From: Alphaproteobacteria bacterium | GTDB taxonomy: Bacteria; Pseudomonadota; Alphaproteobacteria; Sphingomonadales; Sphingomonadaceae | DNA length: 64,000 nt | Direction of reading: 5' to 3' | Assembly: GCA_018970445.1 (NCBI GenBank) | Contig: JAGWWF010000013.1 | Coordinates: forward strand, 32,543 to 96,542 | Shown here: piece by piece, positions 9,201 to 18,720 of the stretch | Layout of the letters: each line of letters starts with the position of its first letter | Numbering within the stretch: the stretch's first letter is position 1 | Notes under the pieces: model-generated | Seen by the model: the letters and a program-made list of their open reading frames with translations, nothing else | Database searches by the model: none | Told to the model about the DNA's origin: nothing | Translations under genes and position numbers: made by a program

Positions 9201-9734
9201 ATGAACCAGCAAATCGCAATTATTGCCGGCGGATGCTTCTGGTGCACCGAAGCGGTGTTCAATGATCTGCGCGGTGTTGTCGCGGTCGAATCAGGCTATA
9301 TCGGCGGTCAGACCGCCAATCCCACCTATGAACAGGTCTGTTCGGGGCGGACCGGCCATGCCGAGGCGGTGCGGATCGTTTATGACGATTCTGTTATATC
9401 ATATGCCGAACTGCTCGACATCTTTTTCCATACCCATGATCCGACCACGCTGAATCGCCAGGGCGCCGATGTCGGCACCCAATATCGTTCGGCCATCTAT
9501 CCGCAGAACGGCGTGCAGGCAGTGGAGGCCGAAGCGGCGATCGCCCGCAACCAGGCCAGCTGGGACAACCCGATCGTGACCGCGATCGAGCCCAATGCCC
9601 CGTGGTGGCCGGCCGAAGCCTATCACCAGCGCTATTTCGAAACCAACGGCACAAGGAACGGCTATTGCGTGGCGGTGGTGGGCCCCAAGCTGGCCAAGTT
9701 CCGCAAGAGCTATGCCGCCCGGCTGAAGCGCTGA
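9201..9734 (+). CDS. msrA: Peptide-methionine (S)-S-oxide reductase
   Basis: Repairs oxidised methionine by reducing the S-sulfoxide with thioredoxin. The protein is 177 residues and compact. The catalytic motif GCFWC occupies residues 11-15 with the nucleophilic Cys12. It is followed by the MsrA signatures GYIGG, YEQVCSGRTGHAEAVR and FFHTHDPTTLNRQGADVGTQYRS. The ATG at 9201 follows GAGGCG. An upstream in-frame extension begins at 9024, but its residues do not look like MsrA. It is convergent with glmS, whose stop codon lies only 3 nt away. Confidence 0.96.
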   Translation: MNQQIAIIAGGCFWCTEAVFNDLRGVVAVESGYIGGQTANPTYEQVCSGRTGHAEAVRIVYDDSVISYAELLDIFFHTHDPTTLNRQGADVGTQYRSAIYPQNGVQAVEAEAAIARNQASWDNPIVTAIEPNAPWWPAEAYHQRYFETNGTRNGYCVAVVGPKLAKFRKSYAARLKR

Positions 9735-9737
9735 CGC

Positions 9738-11564
9738 CTATTCCACCGTCACCGATTTGGCCAGGTTGCGCGGCTGGTCGACATCGGTGCCCTTGGCCAG
9801 GGCGACATGATAGGCCAGCAGTTGCACCGGGATGGCGCTGACCAGCGGGCTGATGAACGGATCGACCGTGGGCAGGGTGATGCCGGCCAGGCTGCCCTGG
9901 CCGTGGGCGGCAATGCCGGGCGCATCGGAAATCAGCACCACCCGGCCGCCGCGCGCCATCACCTCCTGGCAATTGGAGATGGTCTTTTCAAAGCGTGGGC
10001 CCGACGGGGCCAGCACGATCACCGGCACATGTTCGTCGATCAGGGCGATGGGGCCGTGCTTCAGCTCGCCAGCGGCATAGCCTTCTGCGTGGATATAGCT
10101 GATTTCCTTCAGTTTCAGTGCGCCTTCCAGCGCCATGGGATAATCCGGCCCGCGCCCGATGAACAGGATGTCACGCGCCTTGGCCAGGGTGGGGGCCAGC
10201 GCCGCGATCGCCTCCTCGCCCTTCAGCGCCGCGTTCATCGCCGCCGGCACTTCGGTGAGCAGATGGACCAGCCGGCCTTCCGTGGCCGCGTCCACCCGGC
10301 CCCTGGCCTTGCCCAGTGCGATGGCGAAGGCGGCCAGCACGGCCAATTGGCAGGTGAAGGCCTTGGTGGAGGCAACGCCCACTTCCGGCCCGGCGTGGGT
10401 GGGCAGCAGCAACTGGGTTTCGCGCGCCATCGTCGAGGTGTCGACATTGATGACGGCGGCGATCATCTGGCCGCCAGCCTTGGCGTGGCGCAGGGCGGCC
10501 AGCGTGTCGGCGGTTTCGCCCGATTGGCTGATGAACAGGCACAGGCCGCCCGGTTCATACACCGGATCGCGATAGCGATATTCCGAGGCATTCTCGATGG
10601 CCACCGGCACGCGGGCCAGGCTTTCGATCCAGTAGGAGGCAACATGGCCGGCCAGCAGCGCGGTGCCGCAGGCGACGATCTGCACGCGGGCCACATCGGC
10701 CAGATCGAAGGGCAGCGCACTGGGCAGCGCCACGGTTTCGGCCAGCGGATCAAGATAGGCCCCCAGCGTCTGCGCCACCACGATCGGCTGTTCGTGGATT
10801 TCCTTTTCCATGTAATGGCGGTGGTTGCCCTTTTCCATTACCGCCGCGCTGGCCGACGAGGTGATGAAGGGGCGTTCCACGGGCTGGTCGCCGGCATCAA
10901 AGATCGCCGCGCCACCATGCGACAGGCGCACCCAGTCGCCTTCCTCCAGATAGCAGATGCGGTTGGTGAAGGGCGCCAGCCCCAGCGCATCGGAACCCAG
11001 GAACATTTCATCCGTGCCCGCGCCCAGCACCAGCGGCGAACCCCGGCGCGCGCCGTACAGCACGTCGGGGTGGGATTTGAACAGGATGGCAAAGCTGAAG
11101 GCACCGTGCAGACGCTTCAGCGTGGCGGCCACGGCGGCATCGGGCGTCGCACCGCCGGCCAGCGCCAGTTCGATCAGATGGGCGACGACTTCGGTATCGG
11201 TGTCGGATTCAAGGCGGCGGCCCGCGGCGATGACTTCGGCCCGCAGCGGCTTGAAATTCTCGATGATGCCGTTGTGGACCAGGCACACATTCTCGGTCGC
11301 GTGCGGGTGGGCATTGCCGGTGGTGGGGGCGCCGTGCGTCGCCCAGCGGGTGTGGGCGATGCCGATGGTGCCGGGCAGGGGATCCAGCACCAGTGCGCGG
11401 GCCAGATTGGCCAGCTTGCCCGACGCCCGGCGGCGATCCATCACGCCATCATGGATGGTGGCGATGCCCGCGCTGTCGTAACCGCGATATTCCAGCCGCC
11501 TGAGGCCATCGATCAGCCGATCGGCAACAGGTTCGCGCGAGACGATGCCGATGATGCCGCACAT
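9738..11564 (-). CDS. glmS: Glucosamine-fructose-6-phosphate aminotransferase (isomerising)
   Basis: Makes glucosamine-6-phosphate from fructose-6-phosphate and glutamine, the first committed step to UDP-GlcNAc. The 608-residue length is canonical. The protein starts MCGIIGIV with the N-terminal nucleophile Cys2 of the glutaminase domain (RRLEYRGYDSAGIA, HTRWATHG). Two SIS domains follow (CGTALLAGHVASYWIE, SQSGETADT, and IGRGPDYPMALEGALKLKE), ending in the usual LAKSVTVE. Its ATG overlaps the glmU stop as TAATG, so the two pathway enzymes are co-translated. Confidence 0.97.
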   Translation of the reverse strand: MCGIIGIVSREPVADRLIDGLRRLEYRGYDSAGIATIHDGVMDRRRASGKLANLARALVLDPLPGTIGIAHTRWATHGAPTTGNAHPHATENVCLVHNGIIENFKPLRAEVIAAGRRLESDTDTEVVAHLIELALAGGATPDAAVAATLKRLHGAFSFAILFKSHPDVLYGARRGSPLVLGAGTDEMFLGSDALGLAPFTNRICYLEEGDWVRLSHGGAAIFDAGDQPVERPFITSSASAAVMEKGNHRHYMEKEIHEQPIVVAQTLGAYLDPLAETVALPSALPFDLADVARVQIVACGTALLAGHVASYWIESLARVPVAIENASEYRYRDPVYEPGGLCLFISQSGETADTLAALRHAKAGGQMIAAVINVDTSTMARETQLLLPTHAGPEVGVASTKAFTCQLAVLAAFAIALGKARGRVDAATEGRLVHLLTEVPAAMNAALKGEEAIAALAPTLAKARDILFIGRGPDYPMALEGALKLKEISYIHAEGYAAGELKHGPIALIDEHVPVIVLAPSGPRFEKTISNCQEVMARGGRVVLISDAPGIAAHGQGSLAGITLPTVDPFISPLVSAIPVQLLAYHVALAKGTDVDQPRNLAKSVTVE

Positions 11565-12913
11565 TATGGCTTGCCCTTCTTCGCGGTCTGCAGCGCCCGG
11601 AATCGCGCGGCCCAGCCGGTGCGTTCATCCTGCCGGCCGCGCGCCACGGCCAGGGCATCGGCGCCCACATCGGCGGTGATCACGCTGCCGGCGCCCACGA
11701 TCGCGCCATCGCCAATGCTGACCGGCGCGACCAGCGCGCTGTTGGAGCCGATGAACGCCCCGGCGCCGATCACCGTCTGATATTTGAAAAACCCATCATA
11801 ATTGCAGGTGATGGTGCCGGCCCCGATATTGGCCGCGGCCCCCACCGTTGCATCGCCGAGGTAGGACAGATGGTTGGCCTTGGCCCCGTCGCCCAGCACC
11901 GCCTTCTTGGTTTCGACGAAATTGCCGATCTTCACGCCCTGGCCCAGCACGGTGCCGGGGCGCAGCCGGGCAAAGGGGCCGATCTCGCAATCGCGGCCGA
12001 TCTGCGCGCCTTCGATATGGCTGTGGGCGCGGATGCGGGTGCCGCTGGCTATGCTGACACCGGGGCCGAACACCACAAAGGGTTCGATCTCCACATCCGC
12101 CTCGATCCGGGTGTCGGCGCACAGGAACACGGTTTCGGGGGCCTGCATCGAAACGCCGGCCGCCATCAGTTCGGCGCGGCGGCGGCGCTGGAAGATGGCT
12201 TCCAGCTGGGCCAGTTCGGCCCGGCTGTTGGCACCGGCCACATCATCGGCGGCGGTTTCGATCACCGTGCAGGGCCGGCCATCGGCCAGCGCCAGGCCCA
12301 CGATGTCGGGCAGATAATATTCGCGGGCCGCATTGGCGTTGGTCACACGGGCCAGCAGGGTGAACAGATCGCGGCTGTGCACGGCCATCAGGCCGGAATT
12401 GCACAGGGTTTCGCCGCGTTCGGCGGGGCTGGCATCCTTGTATTCCACCATTTTTTCAATGGCGCCATCGCGGGCGATGATGCGGCCATAGGCACCCGGA
12501 TCGGCCGGGCGAAAGCCCAGCACCGCCACCGCAACATCGCCGGCCAGCGCATCGAGCAGCCGCTGCATGGTGGCCGGCGGCACCAGCGGCGCATCGCCAT
12601 AGAGGATCAGGCATTTGCCATCGAACCCGGCCAGCGCGGCCTCGCCCTGCTGCACGGCATGGCCGGTGCCCAGTTGCGGCTGCTGCACGGCGATATCCGC
12701 GCGGCCGGCGATTTCGGCCTCCACCTGATCCTTCAGTGCGCCCACGACGACAACCGTGCGGGCCGGGGCCAGTTGCGCCAGACTGTCCATCAGGTGGCGC
12801 AGCATCGGCTTGCCGGCAATGGCATGCAACACCTTGTGCCGGCTGGATTTCAGCCTGGTGCCCATGCCGGCGGCAAGGATGATGGCAGCGATGGGGGCAA
12901 CAGGGCTGGTCAC
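11564..12913 (-). CDS. glmU: Bifunctional GlmU: GlcN-1-P acetyltransferase / GlcNAc-1-P uridyltransferase
   Basis: Performs the last two steps to UDP-GlcNAc. From the GTG at 12913 the protein is 449 residues, the normal length. The uridyltransferase half begins IILAAGMGTRLKS and includes QPQLGTGHAV and LYGDAPLV. The C-terminal half is a left-handed beta-helix of hexapeptide repeats (for example IGRDCEIGPFARLRPG, IGNFVETKKAVLGDGAKANHL). The open frame continues upstream to 13180 but without homology to GlmU. It is first in a glmU-glmS operon and divergent from gph. Confidence 0.96.
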   Translation of the reverse strand: MTSPVAPIAAIILAAGMGTRLKSSRHKVLHAIAGKPMLRHLMDSLAQLAPARTVVVVGALKDQVEAEIAGRADIAVQQPQLGTGHAVQQGEAALAGFDGKCLILYGDAPLVPPATMQRLLDALAGDVAVAVLGFRPADPGAYGRIIARDGAIEKMVEYKDASPAERGETLCNSGLMAVHSRDLFTLLARVTNANAAREYYLPDIVGLALADGRPCTVIETAADDVAGANSRAELAQLEAIFQRRRRAELMAAGVSMQAPETVFLCADTRIEADVEIEPFVVFGPGVSIASGTRIRAHSHIEGAQIGRDCEIGPFARLRPGTVLGQGVKIGNFVETKKAVLGDGAKANHLSYLGDATVGAAANIGAGTITCNYDGFFKYQTVIGAGAFIGSNSALVAPVSIGDGAIVGAGSVITADVGADALAVARGRQDERTGWAARFRALQTAKKGKP

Positions 12914-13013
12914 GGCCGTTGCCCTGCCACAATGCCACAGGCTTGAAAAGTGGCGGCACCGGGCGCAACGACGGATCGCATTATTGCAACAATGTTCAGG
13001 CAGGCCGAGCCGG

Positions 13014-13685
13014 GTGACTCTTCCGCAGACAATCCTGTTCGATCTTGACGGCACGCTGGTCGATACTGCGCCCGATCTGGCCGGGGCGATGAACCATGTG
13101 CTGGCCAGCCTGGGCCGACCCAGCGTGCCGGTTGACCGGGTGCGGCACCTGGTGGGCCATGGCGCGCGGGCGCTGATCAAGCGCGGGCTGGCCGAAACCG
13201 GGGAGCCAAGGCCCGATCTGGTGGAACCGGCGATGCCGCTGTTCCTGGCGCATTATGCCGCCCATATCGCCGATGCCTCCCGTCCGTATGATGGCGTGGA
13301 ACGGGCGCTCGATGCGCTGGCGGCGGCCGGCTGCCGGCTGGCGATCTGCACCAACAAGCCGACGGCGCTGGCCACGCAGCTGGTTGCGGCCCTGGGCTGG
13401 ACGCAGCGCTTTGCCGCCGTGATCGGCCAGGATCGCGCGCCCCGGCCAAAGCCCGATGCCGCGCATGTGCACGCGACGCTGGCGGCCTGCGGCGGTGACG
13501 CGGCCGCGTGCGTTTTCGTGGGCGATTCGGCCACCGATGCCGGGGCCGCCCGCAACGCCGGGCTGCCGCTGGTGCTGGTGAGCTTTGGGTATAGCGATGT
13601 GCCGGTCGCCACGCTGGGGGCCGATGCCGTGATTGGCCATTATGACGATCTGCTGCCGGCGCTGGCGGCGATGGTGCCGGCATGA
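13014..13685 (+). CDS. gph: Phosphoglycolate phosphatase (HAD family)
   Basis: HAD-superfamily hydrolase of 223 residues, probably dephosphorylating 2-phosphoglycolate from DNA repair or oxygenation side-reactions. HAD motif I is FDLDGTLVDTAPDL with the nucleophilic Asp near residue 10. Motif II is CTNKPT, the motif III lysine is in RPKPDA, and motif IV is FVGDSATDAGAARNAG. I chose the GTG at 13014 because the conserved domain starts seven residues later; the frame is open back to 12756 without similarity. The last codons overlap the phoR ATG as ATGA, although the gene is functionally unrelated to the phosphate operon. Confidence 0.88.
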   Translation: MTLPQTILFDLDGTLVDTAPDLAGAMNHVLASLGRPSVPVDRVRHLVGHGARALIKRGLAETGEPRPDLVEPAMPLFLAHYAAHIADASRPYDGVERALDALAAAGCRLAICTNKPTALATQLVAALGWTQRFAAVIGQDRAPRPKPDAAHVHATLAACGGDAAACVFVGDSATDAGAARNAGLPLVLVSFGYSDVPVATLGADAVIGHYDDLLPALAAMVPA

Positions 13686-14842
13686 CCTCGCTGGAAATCG
13701 CCCTGCTGGTGCTGGCGGTGATGCTGCTGGGCTATTTTCTGGGCCGGGTGACGGCACCCGATCCCGTGGTGCCGCCGCCACCGTCGCCGCTGGTGGACGC
13801 GCCGGCACCGGCCGTGCCCGATGGCCCGCGCGCCGATCTGCTGCACATCGAAAGCCTGAACGGCCCGGTGCTGATCCTGCGTGGCACCCTGGTGGAGGCG
13901 GCCAACAGCGCCGCGCGCAGCCTGCTGGGCAGCCGTGTGGTGGGCAGCGACATCCGCCTGACGGTGCGCCACCCGGCGCTGCTGGACGCGGTGGACCAGG
14001 TGATGGCCGATGGCGCATCCGACGAACGCGAGATCACCGGGCTGGGCAGTGGCGGCCTGGCCGGGGGCAACCGCAGTTTCCGGCTGCGCGCGCTGGCCGA
14101 TGGCGCCGGGCGCTGCATCGTGCTGCTGGATGATGTGACCCAGGCCAAGGCGACCGAGCGGATGCGGGTGGATTTCGTGGCCAATGCCAGCCACGAACTG
14201 CGCACGCCGCTGGCCACGCTCACCGGTTTCATCGAGACCCTGCAAGGCCCGGCCGCCGAGGATGAACCGGCGCGGCAGCGGTTCCTCACCATCATGGCCC
14301 AGGAAGCCGATCGCATGCGCCGGCTGATCGATGATCTGATGAGCCTGTCGCGCATCGAGCTGGACAAGTTCATCCGGCCCACCCAGCCGCTGGGCCTGGC
14401 CGGTATTGCCGCGGAAGTGGCGCGCACGCTGGCGATGCGGCTTGATGCCGATCAGCGCCGCCTGGTGATCGAGGAGCCGGCCGATCTGTCGCCGGTGATC
14501 GCCGATCGCGACCAGGTGCTGCAGGTGCTGCACAATCTTGTCTCCAACGCGCTGAAATATGGCCGCAGCGGCACCCCGATCGCGGTGGCATTGGCGAACA
14601 GCGGCGACATGGTGCAGATCAGCGTGCGCGATATCGGCGAGGGCATTGCGCCCGAACATCTGCCGCGCCTGACCGAGCGTTTCTATCGCGTCGATTCCCA
14701 GCGCAGCCGCACCATGGGCGGCACCGGGCTGGGGCTGGCCATCGTGAAACATATCGTTGAACGCCATCGCGGCCGGCTGGAGATCGACAGCCGCCAGGGC
14801 GAAGGCACCGAGGTGCGGTTCAGTCTGCCGAAAGCGCCGTAA
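13682..14842 (+). CDS. phoR: Phosphate regulon sensor histidine kinase
   Basis: Membrane-anchored kinase of 386 residues that phosphorylates PhoB when phosphate is scarce. One N-terminal membrane segment (LLVLAVMLLGYFLG) and a proline-rich linker precede a PAS-like region. Next come the HisKA box VANASHELRTPLATLTGF, with the phospho-accepting His171, and a HATPase domain (LHNLVSNALKYG, DIGEGIAPEHL, GGTGLGLAIVKHIVERHRG). It is first in the order phoR-pstSCAB-phoU-phoB. The spacer after it holds a Pho box that should give the pst genes their own phosphate-controlled promoter. Confidence 0.93.
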   Translation: MTSLEIALLVLAVMLLGYFLGRVTAPDPVVPPPPSPLVDAPAPAVPDGPRADLLHIESLNGPVLILRGTLVEAANSAARSLLGSRVVGSDIRLTVRHPALLDAVDQVMADGASDEREITGLGSGGLAGGNRSFRLRALADGAGRCIVLLDDVTQAKATERMRVDFVANASHELRTPLATLTGFIETLQGPAAEDEPARQRFLTIMAQEADRMRRLIDDLMSLSRIELDKFIRPTQPLGLAGIAAEVARTLAMRLDADQRRLVIEEPADLSPVIADRDQVLQVLHNLVSNALKYGRSGTPIAVALANSGDMVQISVRDIGEGIAPEHLPRLTERFYRVDSQRSRTMGGTGLGLAIVKHIVERHRGRLEIDSRQGEGTEVRFSLPKAP

Positions 14843-14847
14843 CAGGA

Positions 14848-14865
14848 ATGTCACAAATCCGTCAT
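14848..14865 (+). promoter_or_regulatory. Pho box (PhoB binding site) ahead of pstS
   Basis: The 18 bases ATGTCACAAATCCGTCAT contain two direct repeats, TGTCA and CGTCA, spaced 11 bp from start to start. They match the established pattern CTGTCAT-N4-CTGTCAT at most positions. The site lies between the phoR stop and the pstS start, exactly where PhoB would activate pstSCAB-phoU-phoB. Confidence 0.75.
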
Positions 14866-14951
14866 AAGGCCCTCATCGGCGGGCGCTAGGGCGTTGCCAT
14901 GGGGAAATTGCGGCCGCGCCGATTCGGCCAGCCGCCATCAAGAGGTCGACC

Positions 14952-16025
14952 TTGCAGCACAGTGGATCGCGTGACAGCCGGGCAGTGCGGCTTGGCCTGT
15001 GCGCCGCGGGGCTGGTGCTGGCGTCGCTGCTGGTGGCGGCGTGCGCTGGCGGCAGCCGCACGCAGATCCGCATTGTCGGCTCGTCCACCGTCTACCCCTT
15101 CACCACGGCGGTGGCCGAACAGTTCAAGCGCAAATGGCCGGAATTTCCGGCCCCGATCGTCGAATCGACCGGCACCGGCGGCGGCATCAAATTGATGTGC
15201 GCCGGCCTGGGCGCGCAGTTTCCCGATGCCGCCAACGCCTCGCGCCGGATCAAGCGCAGCGAGCTGGACGATTGCGCCAAGCATGGCGTGAAGGGCCTGA
15301 TCGAATTGCAGGTGGGCATCGATGGTCTGGTCATCGCGCAGAGCCGCCAGGGCAGCTTTCCCGGCTTGACCGAGCGTGATGTCTATCTGGCGCTGGCCGC
15401 CAATCCGTTTGGCAAGGGCCCCAACACCGCGCGCAGCTGGCGCGATGTCAACCCGGCGCTGCCCGACATCCGCATCGAGGTGATCGGCCCGCCGCCCACC
15501 AGCGGCACCCGCGACAGTTTCAACGAACTGTACATGCTGAAAGGCTGCAACAGCGAACCCGCCATGCAGGCCCTGAAGAAGAGCGACGAGGCCGCCCACA
15601 AGCAGATCTGCGAGAAGGTGCGCGAGGATGGCGCGTTCGTGGAAGGCGGCGAGAACGACAATCTGATCGTCCAGAAGATTGCCGCCAATCCGCAGGCGCT
15701 GGGCGTGTTCGGTTACAGCTTTGTCGAGGAAAACAGCGACAAGGTGAAGGATGTGCCGCTGGGCGGCGTGGCGGCCACCTATGACAATATTGCCGGCGGC
15801 CGCTTCCCGGCATCGCGGCCGCTGTACCTGTATGTGAAGGCGCAGCACGTGCCGGCGGTGCGCGGCATGCGCGAATTCCTGGCCGAATTTGCCCGCGAAT
15901 CGACCTGGGGGCGCGGCGGCTATCTGGCGCGCAAGGGGCTGGTGGCGGCACCCGAACCGGTGCGCCGGGCCGGCGAGGCCGTGGCCCGCAATCTGACCCT
16001 GCTGGAAGAGGCCGGCATTTCATGA
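14952..16025 (+). CDS. pstS: Phosphate ABC transporter, substrate-binding lipoprotein
   Basis: Periplasmic phosphate-binding component of PstSCAB. From the TTG at 14952 (AAGAGG 7 nt upstream) the 357-residue protein has a signal peptide ending in a lipobox VAAC with Cys31, so it is probably lipid-anchored. The mature part starts RIVGSSTVYPFTTAVAE, with ESTGTGGGIKLMCAG and PPPTSGTRDSF forming the phosphate-binding loops. A GTG at 14985 is an alternative start. The stop overlaps the pstC ATG. It follows a Pho box. Confidence 0.92.
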   Translation: MQHSGSRDSRAVRLGLCAAGLVLASLLVAACAGGSRTQIRIVGSSTVYPFTTAVAEQFKRKWPEFPAPIVESTGTGGGIKLMCAGLGAQFPDAANASRRIKRSELDDCAKHGVKGLIELQVGIDGLVIAQSRQGSFPGLTERDVYLALAANPFGKGPNTARSWRDVNPALPDIRIEVIGPPPTSGTRDSFNELYMLKGCNSEPAMQALKKSDEAAHKQICEKVREDGAFVEGGENDNLIVQKIAANPQALGVFGYSFVEENSDKVKDVPLGGVAATYDNIAGGRFPASRPLYLYVKAQHVPAVRGMREFLAEFARESTWGRGGYLARKGLVAAPEPVRRAGEAVARNLTLLEEAGIS

Positions 16026-17416
16026 AGCTGCTGATCGCCTTTGCGCTGGTGCTGGCGCTGGCCGGTCTGGCCTATCTGGCTGGCCGGGCCCGCGCCGTGC
16101 GGATGACCCTGGCCGCCGGTGGCCGCATCGGGGCGGTGCATTCGCGGCCCGCCTATCACGGTGCCTATGTGGCGGTGCTGGCGCTGGCCCCGGCGCTGAT
16201 CCTGCTGGCCGGCTGGGGCCTGATGGGTGAAGGCGTGATCGAAGGCCGGGTGCTGGCGACGCTGGATGCCGCCAGCCAGCCGGCACCGGGGCCGGACCGT
16301 GCGGCGCTGATGAACGAGGTGCGCGGGCTGGTGGCCGGCGATCTGCCCCAGGCCTTCAACCCGCTCGCCCCGGTGCTGGCGCCGCGCTATGCCGCGACGA
16401 GGGCCAATCTGGATCTGCTGGCCGGCGCGCTCGCTGTGGCGCTGCTCTGTCTGGGCGGCCTGTGGGGTTACAGCCGCATCCGGCCGGATTTCCGCGCCCG
16501 CAACCGGGTGGAATCCCAGGTGCGCGCCCTGTTGCTGCTCGCCTCCGTGGTGGCGATCCTCACCACCTTCGGCATCGTGCTGTCGCTGATCTTTGAATCG
16601 ATCCGCTTCTTCCGGCTGGTGTCGCCGATCGAATTCCTCACCGGCCTGGCCTGGAGCCCGCAGACCGCCCTGCGCGCCGATCAGGTCGGCTCCACCGGTG
16701 CCTTCGGGGCGGTGCCCCTGTTCTGGGGCACGATCTTCATCGGCGCGATCATCGCCATGGCCGTGGCCATCCCGCTGGGCCTGATGTCGGCCATCTATCT
16801 CACCCAATATGCACAGCCGCGCCTGCGCCGCTGGCTCAAACCGGTGCTGGAACTGCTCGCTGGCGTGCCCACCGTGGTCTATGGCTTTTTCGCCGCGCTC
16901 ACCGTGGCGCCGGTGGTGCGCCAGATCGCGGTGGCGCTGGGGATGAGCGATGCCTCGTCCGACAGCGCGCTGGCCGCCGGCCTGGTGATGGGGGTGATGA
17001 TCATTCCCTTTGTCTCCTCGATGGCCGATGATGCCTTGACGGCGGTGCCGCGGGCGATGCGCGATGGCAGCCTGGCGATGGGCGCGACCATGAGCGAGAC
17101 GGTGAAGAAGGTGATGGTGCCGGCGGCGCTGCCGGGCATCATCGGCGGCGTGCTGCTGGCGGTGAGCCGCGCCATCGGCGAGACGATGATCGTGGTGATG
17201 GCGGCCGGCCTTGCCGCCAATCTTACTGCCAATCCGTTCAGCAGCGTCACCACGGTCACCACCCAGATCGTCGCGCTGCTGACCGGTGACCAGGAATTCG
17301 ACAGCGCCAAGACCTTGTCGGCCTTTGCGCTGGGCCTGGTGCTGTTCGGCATGACGCTGGTGCTGAACATCTATGCGCTGGCCGTCGTGAAGCGCTATCG
17401 GGAGGCCTATGAATGA
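16022..17416 (+). CDS. pstC: Phosphate ABC transporter permease PstC
   Basis: Inner-membrane permease subunit of 464 residues, longer than the E. coli protein (about 320) because of an N-terminal extension with two additional membrane segments and a periplasmic loop. That extension is typical of alphaproteobacterial PstC (family knowledge). The C-terminal permease domain shows FGAVPLFWGTIFIGAIIAMAVAIPLG, ELLAGVPTVVYGFF and the coupling loop MSETVKKVMVPAALPGIIGG. The ATG overlaps the pstS stop and the pstA ATG overlaps its own stop, both as ATGA. Confidence 0.93.
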   Translation: MKLLIAFALVLALAGLAYLAGRARAVRMTLAAGGRIGAVHSRPAYHGAYVAVLALAPALILLAGWGLMGEGVIEGRVLATLDAASQPAPGPDRAALMNEVRGLVAGDLPQAFNPLAPVLAPRYAATRANLDLLAGALAVALLCLGGLWGYSRIRPDFRARNRVESQVRALLLLASVVAILTTFGIVLSLIFESIRFFRLVSPIEFLTGLAWSPQTALRADQVGSTGAFGAVPLFWGTIFIGAIIAMAVAIPLGLMSAIYLTQYAQPRLRRWLKPVLELLAGVPTVVYGFFAALTVAPVVRQIAVALGMSDASSDSALAAGLVMGVMIIPFVSSMADDALTAVPRAMRDGSLAMGATMSETVKKVMVPAALPGIIGGVLLAVSRAIGETMIVVMAAGLAANLTANPFSSVTTVTTQIVALLTGDQEFDSAKTLSAFALGLVLFGMTLVLNIYALAVVKRYREAYE

Positions 17417-18720
17417 CGGCGATGCCGATCATCCCGCCGCTGCCGGAACGCCAGCCGACCGACTGGACCTCGCCCGCCATGCAGGCCCGGCTTGCCGCGC
17501 GCTATCGCGGCGAACGCAATTTCCGCCGGATGGGCGCGGCTGCGCTGCTCATTGCCGCCAGCTTTCTGGCGTTCCTGCTGTTCACCATCGTGCGCGATGG
17601 CTGGAGCGGTTTCCTGCGCACCGAAGCGCGGGTGGAAGTGACCTTCACCGCCGCCACGCTGGATGTCGATCCGGCGGCCGTGGCCGGGCCGAACGGGGCG
17701 GCCACGCTGGCCCGCGCCGATTATCTGGCCCTGATGAACGAGGCGGCCAAGGGGCTGGACCCGGCCGCCGGCACCCTGTCGGACGCGGCGTGGCTGGCCT
17801 TGCGTGATCGCCTGCTGGCCGATCCGGCCCTGCTGGGGCAGCGCGTGACCGTGTGGGTGCCGGTGCGATCGACCATCGATCTGCTGGCCAAGGGCAAATA
17901 TGATCTGTCCGCCCCGGCCGACAGCCGGGGGGTGAGCGACCGCGAGGTGGAGGCCTGGCGCTGGCTGGAACGCGAAGGCCGGCTGCGCACCGGCTTCAAC
18001 GCCGCCTTTCTGGGCAATGCCGACAGCACCGAGCCGGAACTGGCCGGGATTGGCGGCGCAGCGCTGGGATCGCTGTTCACCCTGTTCATCACCATCATCA
18101 TCGCCTTTCCGCTGGGCGTGCTGTCGGCGGTGTGGCTGGAGGAGTTTGCGCCGCGGGGGCGGCTGGCCGATGTGATCGAATTGTCGATCAACAATCTGGC
18201 GGCGGTGCCGTCGATCATCTTCGGGCTGCTGGGCCTGGCCTTCTTCCTGAACTTTGCCGGGTTGCCGCGATCATCGCCGCTGGTGGGCGGCATCACCCTG
18301 GCGCTGATGATCATGCCGGTGATCGTGATTGCGGCGCGGGTGGCGATCAAGGCGGTGCCGCCATCGATCCGCGATGCGGCGCTGGGCATCGGCGCCTCGC
18401 CCATCCAGGTGGTGTTCCAGCATGTGCTGCCGCTGTCGCTGCCGGGCATCATGACCGGCACCATCATCGGCATTGCCCGCGCCCTGGGGGAAACCGCGCC
18501 GCTGCTGCTGATCGGGATGCGGGCCTTTGTCACCGACGTGCCGCAGGGCATCACCGCGCCGGCGACCGTGCTGCCGATGCAGGTGTTCCTGTGGTCGGAT
18601 GATGTGCAGCGCGGCTTTGTCGAAAAAACCTCTGCGGCCATATTGGTGCTGCTGGTGATCCTGATCACCATGAACAGCCTGGCCATCTATCTTCGCAACC
18701 GTTTCGAGAGGCGCTGGTGA
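17413..18720 (+). CDS. pstA: Phosphate ABC transporter permease PstA
   Basis: Second inner-membrane subunit of the Pst transporter, 435 residues and also in the extended alphaproteobacterial form. A DUF3333-like N-terminal part with one membrane segment ([16 protein letters not shown]) precedes the permease domain. The permease domain includes [37 protein letters not shown] and the EAA-type loop [22 protein letters not shown]. The pstB start overlaps the stop as GTGA. Confidence 0.93.
   Translation: MTAMPIIPPLPERQPTDWTSPAMQARLAARYRGERNFRRMGAAALLIAASFLAFLLFTIVRDGWSGFLRTEARVEVTFTAATLDVDPAAVAGPNGAATLARADYLALMNEAAKGLDPAAGTLSDAAWLALRDRLLADPALLGQRVTVWVPVRSTIDLLAKGKYDLSAPADSRGVSDREVEAWRWLEREGRLRTGFNAAFLGNADSTEPELAGIGGAALGSLFTLFITIIIAFPLGVLSAVWLEEFAPRGRLADVIELSINNLAAVPSIIFGLLGLAFFLNFAGLPRSSPLVGGITLALMIMPVIVIAARVAIKAVPPSIRDAALGIGASPIQVVFQHVLPLSLPGIMTGTIIGIARALGETAPLLLIGMRAFVTDVPQGITAPATVLPMQVFLWSDDVQRGFVEKTSAAILVLLVILITMNSLAIYLRNRFERRW

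Noticed and set aside
9807..11780. 657-residue plus-strand ORF opposite glmS
   Set aside because: It is a GC-composition shadow; the sense frame encodes a full canonical GlmS.
12756..13013. Upstream extension of gph to 309 residues
   Set aside because: It overlaps glmU on the opposite strand and shows no HAD similarity; the GTG at 13014 starts just before motif I.
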